Part shown: piece by piece, positions 1-10,284 of the stretch
How the letters are laid out: each line of letters begins with the position of its first letter
How positions within the stretch are numbered: the stretch's first letter is position 1
Source: Cristatella mucedo
Taxonomy: Eukaryota; Bryozoa; Phylactolaemata; Cristatellidae
DNA length: 64,000 nucleotides
Direction: 5' to 3'
Assembly (NCBI GenBank): GCA_009760855.2
Contig: WPIO01000007.1
Coordinates: forward strand, 7,263,501-7,327,500
The notes under the pieces: model-generated
The model's database searches: none
What the model saw: only the letters and a program-made list of their open reading frames with translations
Told to the model about the DNA's origin: nothing
Translations under genes and position numbers: made by a program

Positions 1-464
1 TGATCAATCCGTTGCTGGTCCAACAAGAGATGAGCATCGCAGACTTGCCCTGGAGTAAGAGCAACTGATACAATCGATACTTATCATATATGCCATCTGT
101 TGGGCATACTCACTAGCTACTGCATAACAAAAAAAACTAGCAGTCAGATACCTGCTGCGTCAAGCACTGTGTCAGTTTTAATCGTGGACTTCAAGCCCCT
201 CGGTTTTAGCGTATCGGTAAAACCAGGTTTTATGTTAACTAGTAACTGTGTACCGTTTTGTAATAATCAAGTAAAGCTGTATGCAATCGTGCTTTTGCTA
301 TTTCATTGTTAGGTTTTGGCTGTCAAGGCACCCCTCAAGTAGCTTGGCACTACTTTTTCCCCGAACCCGGGGCAAACAGCAAGGCCTGTCCTGCCAGCAT
401 TAACCCTGTGTGCCAACGCTATTTAGCAGTAGTTGTGATGCAGCAGTGCAAATTGATAAATATA
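1..464. other. Intronic sequence upstream of the first visible RhoGAP exon
   Basis: Nothing recognisable. A GT at 55-56 resembles a splice donor, but none of the three frames before it resembles the RhoGAP segment that should precede the exon at 660, so I do not call an exon. Inferred to be intron, because the exon at 660 has an acceptor and the catalytic-arginine part of the domain is absent. Confidence 0.5.
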
Positions 465-596
465 ATTCATTCGTATAGCACCCCAAAATAACTGAATCTC
501 ACTTCAGGTGATTCACATATTCCACGGGTCTCGAGCCCCCATGCATTCACCTTGACCTTGGTCGGGCCAGTGCCTTAACCACTGGGCAAAGCCAGG
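465..596 (-). mobile_element. SINE-2 copy (tRNA-derived), diverged
   Basis: Read on the minus strand it has a tRNA-like head with a TTAAGG box-A-like motif, a GGCTCGAGACCC-like box B, and a tail with a degraded version of the stem-loop best seen at 34559-34594. It ends at a run of 13 G (595-607). Confidence 0.7.
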
Positions 597-607
597 GGGG
601 GGGGGGG
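595..607. repeat. Homopolymer G tract
   Basis: Thirteen consecutive G on the + strand, about 50 bp upstream of the RhoGAP exon acceptor. It may form part of a G-rich secondary structure and is prone to sequencing length errors. Confidence 0.9.
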
Positions 608-659
608 CATTGTTTCGCTGGCAAGCCGTATAAGCATAGTTTGGTGGGCTTTTTTGCAG

Positions 660-785
660 ATGATATGTACACGTTATCTAACTGGGACATCCATGTACTG
701 GCTGGTGCACTAAAGATGTTTTTCAGGGAGCTGCAGGAGCCACTCATTCCATTCGACTACTACAAGATGTTCATCGATGCACTCG
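660..785 (+). CDS. RhoGAP-domain protein, internal exon (first of three visible)
   Basis: This exon encodes part of a GTPase-activating domain for Rho-family small GTPases. The acceptor is a T-rich tract ending in CAG at 657-659; the donor is GT at 786-787. The exon is 126 nt, phase 1 at both ends. The visible motif is HVLAGALKMFFRELQEPLIP, the classic RhoGAP helix that contacts the GTPase, followed by FDYYKMFIDAL. The DIHV..GALKMFFREL wording is closest, from memory, to the ARHGAP9/12/15/27 group. The arginine-finger segment (G.YR.SG in the family) should lie in an upstream exon outside the window. One oddity is RELQEPL where the family usually has RELPEPL. The next exon is at 8533. The RhoGAP call is firm; the subfamily is inferred. 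Confidence 0.93.
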
Positions 786-1924
786 GTAGGGGAAAAGTTG
801 CATCAAGCGATAGGAATTCTTTCTTGCTGCTGCTTCGACTATAGGTGCTAGTGCTGCTTGTGATATTTCTCTTAAATCCCTGCCTAATCTATCGCCGCCA
901 CTGTTTGAAATTGGCTTTAGTCTGGGTAAGCCACTCCATTTTAGAGGTAAGGGTTGCCCCTCTGTCATCAGAGTTCGAGAGAAAGGGGTTCCGTTTGAAC
1001 CTCTTTTACTGTTTCCTCACTCTGCAAACCCCGCCGGTTATAAGCAGGCCGTAGACGATGGCCACTGCAGCCGGCTAGCTGCTGTTACACACATTGTGTG
1101 CGGCTTCCACGTCCGGTGAGGACTAGGCCACAAATACAGATCTTGTAGGTGGTGCTAGTCTCAGCCGAGGACCGACGAATACCAGTGACGCCTGAACCTC
1201 ATAGTACGGCTAGTTACTTGTAGGTGCAAAACCAATGCATGAAGGTATTCTGACAGAAACACGGCAGCAACGACGAGCGCTCCTACCTTAGCATATCAAG
1301 TCCGTAACAATGCAAAATCCAATGCAGAGAAATCTTTTTAACAGCAGCGGACGGTTTCAGGCGTTCGACAGTGGCCGTGACGTACACCAACGGCTGTGTG
1401 GCCCTAGAGCTCACGTCAACTCCAATGCCAATACCACGAGTCTCGAATCCTGACTACCCCTATCTCAGGGCGAAGGCCTTTTATATGGCCTCGGCAATAA
1501 ACTATTCCATATTGCATAATCACGAATAATAACTAACCACCATAATTTGGCTGGTTTAGCTGGCAATGCCGTTACACTGCCTTCTAATCCACTAGTCACA
1601 GCCAGCTACAGATCGTTTACTACAGTGGCAGGTCACTAGGAGCAGCTGTGGCTGCATGGCCATGATGGCTTCATGAGGTGAGTGGGGCCAGAGGAGCAAT
1701 AGCCCGGAGACTCCAGGTCGACCCTCCGGTCAAAGCATAATGCAAGGCTATTTAGGGAGGGAGCCTCCCAACAAGACAGTTGTGCACAAAGTAGTTGATT
1801 GTCCGATGTTGCTTGTGACTCTGGGCAGTGCTCGAGTGATGTCTTCAAAAGACACGCGCTTTGGCAGTTGTATCCATTCTCAGTAAATCTGCCTGTGTCT
1901 ACAGAGAGAACAAGATTAAGTTAA

Positions 1925-1986
1925 AGAAAGGGGAAGTGGAGAGAAAGAAAGGGAGGGAGGGAGGGAGAGAGAAGAAGGCGAGAGAG

Positions 1987-2041
<55 letters not shown>

Positions 2042-2081
2042 TGAGAGGAAGGGAGGGTGGGAGACACAGACAGACAGAGAG

Positions 2082-2115
<34 letters not shown>
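1925..2115 (+). repeat. (GA)n polypurine microsatellite
   Basis: GA and GGGA-rich tract with two long perfect GA runs (about 1991-2035 and 2083-2115). It abuts the 3' tail of the minus-strand LINE-A copy that starts at 2115. Confidence 0.95.
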
Positions 2116-2117
<2 letters not shown>

Positions 2118-2379
2118 TAATGTAATGTATCTCCGTCAGTAACTCCACAAAGTCATAAAGACCATGTGGGTGTTACGCAGGAGAGTTTTGTATAGCACAC
2201 TCACAGCCTAAGCGGCTTTCGGTACGCATTCGGTAGCCAACAGACTTCGTCTCACGCAACAAAGAGAAAGTTGGAAGCATAGCAGAGTTAGGAGAGCAGT
2301 TGAGGTAGTGAGTAGCATAGAAGTAGCAGTTCAGGACCGCTGAAAAAGATGTGCCATAGTCGGCAGTTGGAGAGTAGAT
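2115..2379 (-). mobile_element. LINE-A 3' fragment (5'-truncated)
   Basis: On the minus strand it matches the last about 265 bp of the LINE-A copy at 18190-18456, including the C-terminal coding stretch ([20 protein letters not shown]) and the ACATT-repeat tail. The matching peptide region is still open, so this is a recent 5'-truncated insertion inside the RhoGAP intron. Confidence 0.9.
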
Positions 2380-2404
2380 GGAGAGTGAGACGGTGTATGA
2401 AAGA

Positions 2405-2490
2405 GAAAGTGGTTTCAGCTCAATGGCTAAGTGCTCAGACTTCACTGCCTAGGTCAAGGGGTTTGAATCCTGAAGCATGTAATTCTTTAT
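2405..2490 (+). mobile_element. Possible tRNA-derived SINE head
   Basis: Contains TGGCTAAGTGCT (box-A-like) and, 34 bases later, GGTTTGAATCC (box B). It lacks a foldable full cloverleaf by eye and is flanked by repeats, so I read it as a SINE fragment rather than a functional tRNA. Confidence 0.45.
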
Positions 2491-2585
2491 TGATGATGCA
2501 AAAGGTAGTGAAAGGCTCCTTTGCTTCTATGTTAATGAGGCTGTTGAATCAACTGACCTTTACCTTACTTATGCATGTGCTAAAG

Positions 2586-2593
2586 CTCTCTCT

Positions 2594-2665
<72 letters not shown>

Positions 2666-2686
2666 CTCTCTCGTTCTCTCTCTCTC

Positions 2687-2769
<83 letters not shown>
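2586..2769 (+). repeat. (CT)n then (TA)n microsatellite
   Basis: About 150 bp of near-perfect CT, interrupted by a few GTT units, running directly into about 30 bp of TA. This accounts for the long Ser-Leu reading frames here. Confidence 0.97.
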
Positions 2770-2772
<3 letters not shown>

Positions 2773-2861
2773 AGCCTCGCATTTCTTCATCTTTCACACT
2801 TCCGTTTCTACCACTTTCTTTCTGCCACACTCATTCCCACCTTCTTCATTTCCTGGTTCTT

Positions 2862-4243
2862 GAGTTAATAGTAATAATTATAATAATGCGCTCGATAAAG
2901 CCCTCTCAGAGAGCTTAATCTCTTTCTAGGTGCTTTACATTTGCTGCAAAGGGAAACGTGGTTGAATGGTTAGTAATATCATGCTTGATAAACAACATGA
3001 ATAACATGGTTAGGGGTGACAGGCACAGGGTCAGCATGCAAGTGTGGTTAGTGGCAGCATGCACAGTGTCAGCACGCATAAGCACATGAAGGACGAATCA
3101 CCTGTACCCACTAAATGCTGTCCTAAATAGGTGTTTTTAAATTTTTTTTAAATGTGGTCAAGTCAGGGGCTGTTCTGACACAAGTCGGGAGTGAGTTCCA
3201 GGCTTTGGGAGCATACGAACTAAATGCACGGTCTCCAAAGAACTTGAGGTTTGTACGAGGTATTGGTAAACTGTTGAAATCCGAAAGTGTGTGTTACGAT
3301 GACGGCTTGATACTTGATGACTTGACTTGAGACTTGATGACGACGATACGACGCCTTGTGGGGGAGTAGATCTGAGAGATAGGCAGGACCCAAAGAATGA
3401 AGTGACCTAAAAGTGAGCGACGAAACCTTGAAGTCGATCCGTTGCTTGACTGGTAGCCAGTGCAGGTCGGCGAAAAGTGGTGTGATGTGGCAACTGCGAC
3501 GCTCACGACAGACAAGCCTAGCAGCAGATTTTTGCACCAGCTGTAAGCACCTGGTTGCACATGCCGGTAGGCCAGCAAGCAGTGAGTTGCAGAAGTCAAG
3601 ACGGGATGTCACAAATGCATGGACCAACTTGGACGTGGTATGCTTATCAAAAAAACAAGCCCAAACGTTAGCAACGTTATGTAGCTGAAAGTAGGCAAAC
3701 TTGATTGTGGAGCTGATGTGATCGTCTAACGAGAGGTCACTTTGGAACATGACACCTAAATTTCGAGCTGATTCAACAGGAGATATGCTGGCAGAGCCAA
3801 TTTTGAGTGTCAGCCTTTCCAATTACTGAATCACACTGGGTTTGCCCATAACTAACAGTTAGCTTTGTCATCGTTTAGTTTAAGAAAATGTGCTGCCATT
3901 CCGAACGCGGATGTCATCAATACATGCAGCAAGGGAGTTGAGAGAATTAGAGGTTTTCGAAGTCTGGGAGTGATCCAAGCTAAGGTACAACTGAGTGTCA
4001 TCCGCAGAGAAATGAAAGCCTAGATTGTGCTTGGCAATCGCATCGGCAAGAGGGAGAGTGTAAACCGTGAAAGGATCAGGACCTAGCACGGAGTCCTGAG
4101 GTACCCCATATTTTAGAGGTACCTCGGATGATCTTTGTCCATTCACGTCAATACTCTGAGTCTTCCACTGAGATAAGACCTGAACCATTGCAGAGCAGTG
4201 CAGGTGATGCCCAGTCGAGATGAGAGGCACTCGAGAAGAAGTT
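2862..4243 (-). mobile_element. LINE-B copy, 5'-truncated, broken reverse transcriptase
   Basis: A non-LTR retrotransposon fragment. From its 3' end (2862, on the minus strand) it has an ATT/AAT tail, the terminal stem-loop (near 2890-2930), and a reverse-transcriptase C-terminus. It also has the catalytic-palm region with GVPQDSVLGP and a SADDTQLYL box where the family has YADD. Frames change at several points (for example around 3290-3600 and 3830-3880), so it is inactive. Confidence 0.92.
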
Positions 4244-4254
4244 TCCAAATAACT

Positions 4255-4455
4255 TTTCATTAGACGACCATATCCGCTGTACAGTCATGTCTGCTTAATT
4301 CCAGCTACGAGACATTGCAAAGGTTGGGGTCTGCTGAGATAGATACCACATCCAAGTTGATCTATGCATTTGTGACATCCCACCCATCTCGCCTGTGACA
4401 ACTGCGGTCGTGGCTTCGAGCCCTTCAGCACGTGTGAAGCACAAGCACAATAATA
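4255..4455 (+). mobile_element. Degenerate LINE-B fragment
   Basis: Fragments resembling the LDDHI and DTTSKL.YAFVTS parts of the LINE-B reverse-transcriptase C-terminus, in the opposite orientation to the preceding copy (head to head). Frames are broken. Confidence 0.6.
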
Positions 4456-4469
4456 AAAGTAAAAATAAT

Positions 4470-4582
4470 ACATTTACTATAGCTCCCTCAGAGAACTAAA
4501 TCTCTTTCTAGGCACTTCAGTGCATACATATCGAGTTATATAAGGGCACTATACAAATGAATTACATATATATATATATATA
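4470..4582 (-). mobile_element. LINE-B/SINE-2 tail remnants plus (TA)n
   Basis: A minus-strand copy of the conserved tail (CTCAGAGAACT... and AATCTCTTTCTAGGC) lies beside a plus-strand SINE-2-like end (GCACTATACAAATGAATTA), followed by a short TA run at 4566-4587. Confidence 0.6.
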
Positions 4583-4590
4583 TATATTTC

Positions 4591-4758
4591 CTAGCTGCTT
4601 AAACAGCCTCCTTTTGTATAGCAACAGAAGAGCCTTTATGGCTATCACCACCGCTTGCAGTGGCGATACAGGATCGCCCACCGTAGGAATCGAACCCACG
4701 ACCTCGGGACCGAGGTAATGAAAGCAACTGCCTTACCTAGTGTGCCAGCACGGCTCAC
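4591..4758 (-). mobile_element. SINE-1 copy (tRNA-derived)
   Basis: About 168 bp. On the minus strand it starts GTGAGCCGTG and has a box A in CACACTAGGTAAGG-like sequence and box B GGTTCGATTCC. The body holds a GCAAGCGGTGGTGATAGCC segment, ending with AGCTAG. Near-identical copies are at 12303 (+), 21597 (-) and 48366 (+). Confidence 0.9.
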
Positions 4759-4789
4759 ATACAAGTATATACCCTGTATCACTCCTTTC

Positions 4790-5400
4790 AGGTCGTTCGG
4801 CCCATGCAAGAATGTCCTTGCAGTTGGTGAAAAATGCTACAGCCAGACTTATCTGGCATTAGCATTGCAGCTGCCATGCTACAACACTTCTCACCGACCT
4901 GAAATAGCTCCCCATCAAGCAGAGTTTTGACTCATAGTTTTTTTAATTCTCTTTTAGGTCTCTCCATTCTCTCAACATAGTGTCTTTGTAGAGATACAGA
5001 CAGAGATACAGTACATTACATTTATTCCAGCCTACCTATTCGAACATTTCCAAATCGGCTAGGTATAGAATCACCTGCTCGTCTGACTCAAGTCATTTAG
5101 CTGTGCATAGAACCAGCCTTAAATCGTTTGGAGATTGTGCCTTTAGTTCCGATGCCTCCGAATGATGTCACGACACCACCTGACTTGACAACTTGTAAAC
5201 AGGAGCTAAAAACGTACCTGTTCCTGATAAACAGCCTTTGCTGGGTCCGGGTGAATTGTCCTCTGTATGGCTTGCTGATGCTGTGCATGTTATTATTGAC
5301 TATATCAACATGCTTGCCTTATAGCATATGCAAATTACCTAGGAAGAGTGTTACTTCTTTGATTGTGCTATACAAATGCCTTAATATTATTACAATTATT
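4790..5400 (+). mobile_element. Old degenerate LINE-B fragment
   Basis: Recognisable LINE-B C-terminal pieces in changing frames: an LVKNAT-like stretch, SYLSEHFQIG-like, SFGDCAFSSDAS-like, PDLTTCKQELKTYLFLINSL, then a damaged tail at 5340-5395. It is strongly diverged from the younger copies. Confidence 0.75.
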
Positions 5401-6699
5401 CTTTTCCCTCACACACACATGGTTATTCAATCGCACTCTCCCTTGTTCATTCGTTTTCTTCTTCTTCTTTGCTACCTATCTTGCTCTTTCTCTCCTCATC
5501 TCTTCTCTCTCCCACTAATCTAGGCCGCAGAGTGCAGCTAAGGCTTTGTAGATTTTGACTAATGTAACTGCACAAAATATTAAGTCTGCTTATTCGGCTG
5601 ATCAGCACTGAAATTGTCATTCGCAAGACCAGACATGTGCCACTCTCGTGGCTCCCCGTAATCGAGTGTTGAGATCGGTGTTTGAGCAGTCACTAACCAC
5701 TAGCGCCTTTGCCCAGACACTGCAAATTTAATGGATCTGCCGCGAGCAGTCAGCTGCCATTCATTATAGTAACACCTGCTGTCCTTAGCAGCAAATCGGC
5801 CGAGAGTGTCACTGCCCCTTCCCCAGGGCTAGGATGCTGTTGAAATAATCAAGCAGAACGTTTTCTGAGAGCGGACCTTTCTAGGTCACGAATGTCAACT
5901 TCAACAAGTGACCTGCATACGAGGGACCTCAAAGGTCAGCATTGCGTGACCTTTGACCCTCCTCTTTCAGTCCACACTTCGTCGTGCAGGCATTCGGCCT
6001 TCGAGCAAGCTATAGCAAATGGACTCACGTTGACTAACACGTGTCTGTTTTGGCAGGGATGGAAAATAGCACGGCCGTTCCAATTGTTGAATTAGGTAAA
6101 CTACCTGAAAAAGCACAACAAAGGTGGCTGCTCAATGTGAAGGATGTATTTCCAAGGAGAATAGCAAAGTCATTTAATTCTTTTTCTCTTCCATTTTGGG
6201 ACCTATGCACCATTGCCATCAAAGGCAGCCGTGCAGGGATCCTTGGAGGAATTTCGAATTAGTCCAGGCTATTGAATTAATCCAATCAGGAGTTTCAGAC
6301 CAGCTCCTTAAGTCTCAACTCGCACCCAGAGTCATTCCTAATCATTGCAAGACTGAGAAGCCCTGTCGCTGGGATTAACACCAAATTGCTGTGCGGGAGT
6401 TCCCACAAATAATTGCATAACCTGCTCAAACCCGAAGCCACACAGTTCGTGTGCATTCTGTGTCTATAACAATGCATGGCATGCAGCAAACCTAAGTGAG
6501 AAGCATGCTGGCTTAAGGACAGACAGCACTAAAGAGCCCGTGCAAAGAGGTGCTACGATCGGCAGCAGAATTGTAGTCACTACCATGCAGAGTAAGCATG
6601 TGTGCTGCTGACCATCCTTATGCAAAAAGAAGTATTGGCATATGAAGACTAATGTAGGTCGTGCCAATCGATCCTAGCAAACGCCAAGTCTAGCTTCTA

Positions 6700-8206
6700 T
6701 AAAAACATTGTTGAATCACAGATGCACAATCCAAAAATCCTGATGTCGACGATCAATCATCTCCTCAACTGCTCCTAGATTAGCTCCTTACCTGGTGATC
6801 CTTGTGATGATCTAGCCGATCGCTTCTCTCGATTCTTTGTCTCGATCTTTCGGCAGCTTTTGATACTATCGATCAAAAAGTTCTTCCAGAGCGCCTCTCA
6901 TCTCGCCTGGGCACCAATGGCACTGCTCTGCAATGGTTCAGGTCTTATCTCAGTGGAAGACTCCAGAATATTGACATGAATGGACAAAGATCATCCGAGG
7001 TACCTCTAAAATATGGGGTACCTCAGGACTCCGTGCTAGGTCCTTTTCTTTTCACGGTTTATACTCTCCCTCTTGCTGATGTGATTGCCAAGCACAATCT
7101 AGGCTTTCACTTCTACGCGGATGACACTCAGTTGTACCTTTCCTTTGATCCCTCCCAGCCTTCGAGCACGTTGAATTCTCTCAACTCACTTGCTGCATGT
7201 ATTGATGACATCTGCACATGAATGGCAGCAATTTTTCTAAAACTAAACGATGATAAAGCTAACTATTAGTTATGAGCAAACCCAGTGTGATTCAGTAATT
7301 GGAAAGGCTGACGCTCAAAATTGGCTCTGCCAGCATATCTCATGTTGAAGCAGCTCGAAATTTAGGTGTCATGTTCCAAAGCGACCTCTCGTTAGACGAC
7401 CACATCAGCTCCACAATCAAGTTTGCCTACTTTCAGCTACATAAAATTGCTAAAATTCAGGCTTGTTTAGATAAGGATACCACGTCCAAGTTGGTCCGTG
7501 CATTTGTGACATCCCGTCTTGACTTCTGCAACTCACTGCTTGCTGGCCTACCGGCATGTGCAATCAGGTGATCACAGCTGGTGCAAAACTGTGCGGCTAG
7601 GCTTGTCTGTCGTAAGCATCGCAGTTGCCACATCACACCACTTCTCGCTGACCTGCACTGGCTACCAGTCAAGCAACGGATCGACTTAAAGGTTTTGCCA
7701 CTCACTTTTAGGTCACTTCATTCTTTGACTCCAGCCTATCTCTCAGATCTGCTGCCCCACCAGGCCAAGCATCGCACTACCAGCTTTTCGGCATCCAACA
7801 GTTTACCAATATCTCATACAAACCTCAAATCCTTTGGAGACCGTGCATTTAGTTCGTATGCTCCCAAAGCCTGGAGCTCACTCCCGACTTGCGTCACAAC
7901 ATCCCCTGATATGACCATATTTAAAAAAATTTAAAAATATCTATTTAGGACAGCATTTAGCGGGTACCAGTGATTCGTCCTTGATGTGCTTATGCGTGCT
8001 GACACTGTGCATGCTGCCACTAACCACACTTACATGCTGACCCTGTGCTTGTCATCCCTAACCATGTTATTCGTGGTGTTTATTAAGCATGATATTACTC
8101 ACCATTCAATCGTGTTTCTCTTTGCAGCAAATGTAAAGCGCCTAGAAAGAGATTGAGTTCTCTGAGGGCGCTTTATCAAGTGCATTATTATTATTATTAT
8201 AGAGAA
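6700..8206 (+). mobile_element. LINE-B copy with internal deletion
   Basis: Contains the upstream SPDDPCD segment, then jumps at about 6843 directly to [11 protein letters not shown], skipping roughly 545 bp present in the copy at 29990. The palm motifs follow: GVPQDSVLGPFLFTVY and YADDTQLYL (7110-7140). The C-terminus ends near FKKI at 7931, then comes the 3' untranslated region, the terminal stem-loop at 8137-8172 and an (ATT)n tail. Stop codons and frame changes at 7219, 7270 and 7570 make it inactive. Confidence 0.93.
8137..8172 (+). repeat. LINE-B 3' terminal stem-loop
   Basis: AGCGCC pairs with GGGCGCT and AGAGA with TCTCT around a TTGAGT loop, directly before the (ATT)n tail. The same structure ends every LINE-B copy in the window and, with a few changes, every SINE-2 copy. 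Confidence 0.85.
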
Positions 8207-8532
8207 TATACTGCTACGAGAGGATGAAAATTCACGAAGAAACTGTTCACATTTAGCAGGATGGTCTGGCAGTGCTGATAGGTCAGGTCAAGGGAGACAA
8301 AGCATTGTGGGTACAGGCAAATGTGAGAGTAGTGGTTTGCATTCCCAGGTTTGCTGGAAGCAGTAGGTATTCCTTATCCAACAGAGACACATTAATAATC
8401 CTATGCTTTCGTGGCTATGTTCAGGCTCACTTTTTGAAACTTAATCGGCTCACTTCCACGAGCTCGCTTTCAGCAGCAGCAGCAGCGATGCTGCCAATTG
8501 CAGCTATAGCAGCCGCCAAACATTTTTTCTAG

Positions 8533-8638
8533 GTATTGGCGACTCAACGCAGCAGCTGTCTACGTACAAGCTTCTAATCAGTATGATGCTGCCGGCAACT
8601 CGTGACACTCTGCACACACTGATGGCTCACCTGCTCAG
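8533..8638 (+). CDS. RhoGAP-domain protein, penultimate visible exon
   Basis: A 106-nt exon starting after the TAG acceptor at 8530-8532 (strong T tract) and ending before the GT donor at 8639-8640. It enters in phase 1, matching the exon at 660-785, and leaves in phase 2, matching the exon at 10110. It encodes STQQLSTYKLLISMMLPATR and then DTLHTLMAHLLR, the standard RhoGAP helix pair (LP..RDTL..LM.HL.RV). It was too short to stand out as an ORF and was found from the domain pattern plus splice sites. Nothing is odd beyond a slightly short loop before the helix. Confidence 0.92.
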
Positions 8639-9531
8639 GTAATGCAGTCAGTGAACGCTGGCCCAATGCAGCTTCCGATCATGTTTGGATGCTTGGAACA
8701 ATCTCATCCGCGTGTACAAGTCAGCGTGCAAGTCTCGTGCATAGCCATGCTGTCCTTTGATCTCAGAAATTAAGCAGCAAGATGGTCGGACTGAGCTAGC
8801 TGCTGTTGAATGAGCTTATTCGGCTACTGCAGCTGTGTACTTCTGTGGACAGCAAACGATGTTTGTCTTATCTAAAGAGCTCATTCCTGTCTGGTGCCGG
8901 AGGTTAACGTACAAATCGTTATTTACTTTTGGCTTTCAGAGAAAGGCTGCGGTAGCCGCCAATCTAAAATTGTGCTTGCAGCCTCATTCACTCTCCACTG
9001 TGCTAATGCCAGGTGCTGTGTAACTGGCCGAATCAAGTTTTTGACATTTGGCCAGTGCGGCTGGAGCTTCGCTAGCCAATTAGCCTGCAGCATTTTCCTC
9101 TCCTCGGTCAGTAGCTACGTTGAAACCGCACCACTTCAGGCCTCTTTGCTAAGACTCGAATCTGCTCCAACGCACGAACTTATTGCTAGGCTGGCTGCCC
9201 CCATTCCTCTCCTGGCAACCGACCCCAAACTATTAACCTGTACCTGTAGTCACTGCTCTACTACCCCCACCCAAATCTCTGGTGAAAGACAAGTCTGGGG
9301 TGTCCATTTTTAAGCATGTGTGAGCTTCACCCAATTGATAGAGAAAATTTCATGGTCAAGTACTCTGCTGGCACATATTGTAGGGCTTCAGTTTTCTGTC
9401 GGCGTATAGTGATTTATTAAGGAACGCTGCTCAGTAGTACACCAAGCGTCTCTCTCTCTCTCTGTCTCTACATTCAGCATAAAAACGTATGTATTTATAG
9501 TTTGCATATATGCGTGTATATATATATGCAT

Positions 9532-9536
<5 letters not shown>

Positions 9537-9570
<34 letters not shown>
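9537..9570 (+). repeat. (CA)n microsatellite
   Basis: About 17 CA units within a wider AT/CA-rich and CT-rich simple region (9450-9660). Confidence 0.95.
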
Positions 9571-9576
<6 letters not shown>

Positions 9577-9974
9577 CATGTTAAATATCTATCTATATGT
9601 TTACTCATGTGTGTGTAGGCTTTCTCTGTCTCTCCCTATCTCTATCGCGATTTGTCTACCTCTGCCTGACATTCTTCAATTGCCAGTATGCAATTGTCAG
9701 TTGCAAGCTTAAATGACGTTCCTACACATATGCAAGGTTTTCTAGTATTACTGTGATCCCACTATCATTTTTCCATGCATTGCCTCACCACATTCATTAC
9801 CACGGTGGGTACGATGTGATCTTGCTATTTCGCCTCTTATCAGCTGCTGTAATTCGCAACAGTGTTGTGCTAATACCAATAAAGAGCCTTAAACATGTGC
9901 ATATATGTCCCCTGTGTAGCGCTGTCTGTTCTAATCAATGGGGCTTAACTGTATTTCTTCCTCCTTTCCTTCAT

Positions 9975-9997
9975 CTGTCTCTCTCTCTCTCTCCTCC

Positions 9998-10030
<33 letters not shown>

Positions 10031-10050
10031 TGCTCTCTCTCTTTTTTTTT
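9975..10050 (+). repeat. (CT)n/poly-T tract upstream of a splice acceptor
   Basis: CT repeat ending in a run of T at about 10042-10050, about 60 bp before the 3' splice site at 10109. It may serve as an extended polypyrimidine tract. Confidence 0.9.
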
Positions 10051-10109
10051 GGTCTTACTCTGTGTGATGCTGCTCCCTGGCAAAGAAAGCTTTCCTTATG
10101 CTCTTGAAG

Positions 10110-10284
10110 GGTGAGCGAACACTGCTCCAAGAACAAGATGACTGTTGAGAACATCGCCAAGGTTTTTGGGCAGACACTGATGCGACCAGAAGAGGACAGC
10201 AGCTCTGCCGCTTCGCTCTCCAGCGCTCACTGTCACAATGCAGTGATCGAGTACATCTTGACGAACTATGCCAGGATCTTCTAG
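10110..10284 (+). CDS. RhoGAP-domain protein, last coding exon with stop
   Basis: Begins after AG at 10108-10109 with one base that completes an Arg codon split from the exon ending at 8638, then runs in one frame to TAG at 10282-10284. It encodes VSEHCSKNKMTVENIAKVFG and then QTLMRPEEDSS, ending EYILTNYARIF. This is the C-terminal half of a RhoGAP domain. The conserved Asn of the NLA.VFGP motif is present, but the usual Pro after FG is Gln. The protein ends right at the domain edge, as in ARHGAP9/12/15/27-type proteins. The three visible exons together cover about two thirds of the domain. Confidence 0.94.

Larger units (their letters stand above)
786..8532 (+). other. RhoGAP gene intron (7.75 kb)
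   Basis: Bounded by the donor at 786 and a T-rich acceptor ending TAG at 8530-8532. It is filled with LINE-A, LINE-B, SINE and microsatellite copies annotated separately. I see nothing recognisable in 786-1860 or 5520-6700. A short ORF near 6041-6262 has a good acceptor-like site (GGCAG at 6051-6055) but no family resemblance. Confidence 0.85.
8639..10109 (+). other. RhoGAP gene last intron (1.47 kb)
   Basis: Runs from GTAATG at 8639 to the AG at 10108-10109. It contains a CA microsatellite and, just before the acceptor, a long CT tract. An open frame at 8894-9313 shows no recognisable family and is probably chance. Confidence 0.85.

Noticed and set aside
1..54. Possible exon ending at the GTAAG at 55
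   Set aside because: No frame resembles the RhoGAP segment expected before the exon at 660. The only frame with the required phase reads NPLLVQQEMSIADLPW, unlike the YRVSG.L..I region.
6041..6262. 74-codon frame with a good acceptor-like site (GGCAG at 6055)
   Set aside because: It does not fit into the phase chain between the RhoGAP exons at 785 and 8533 and matches no family. An in-frame donor-like GT leaves only a 38-nt piece.
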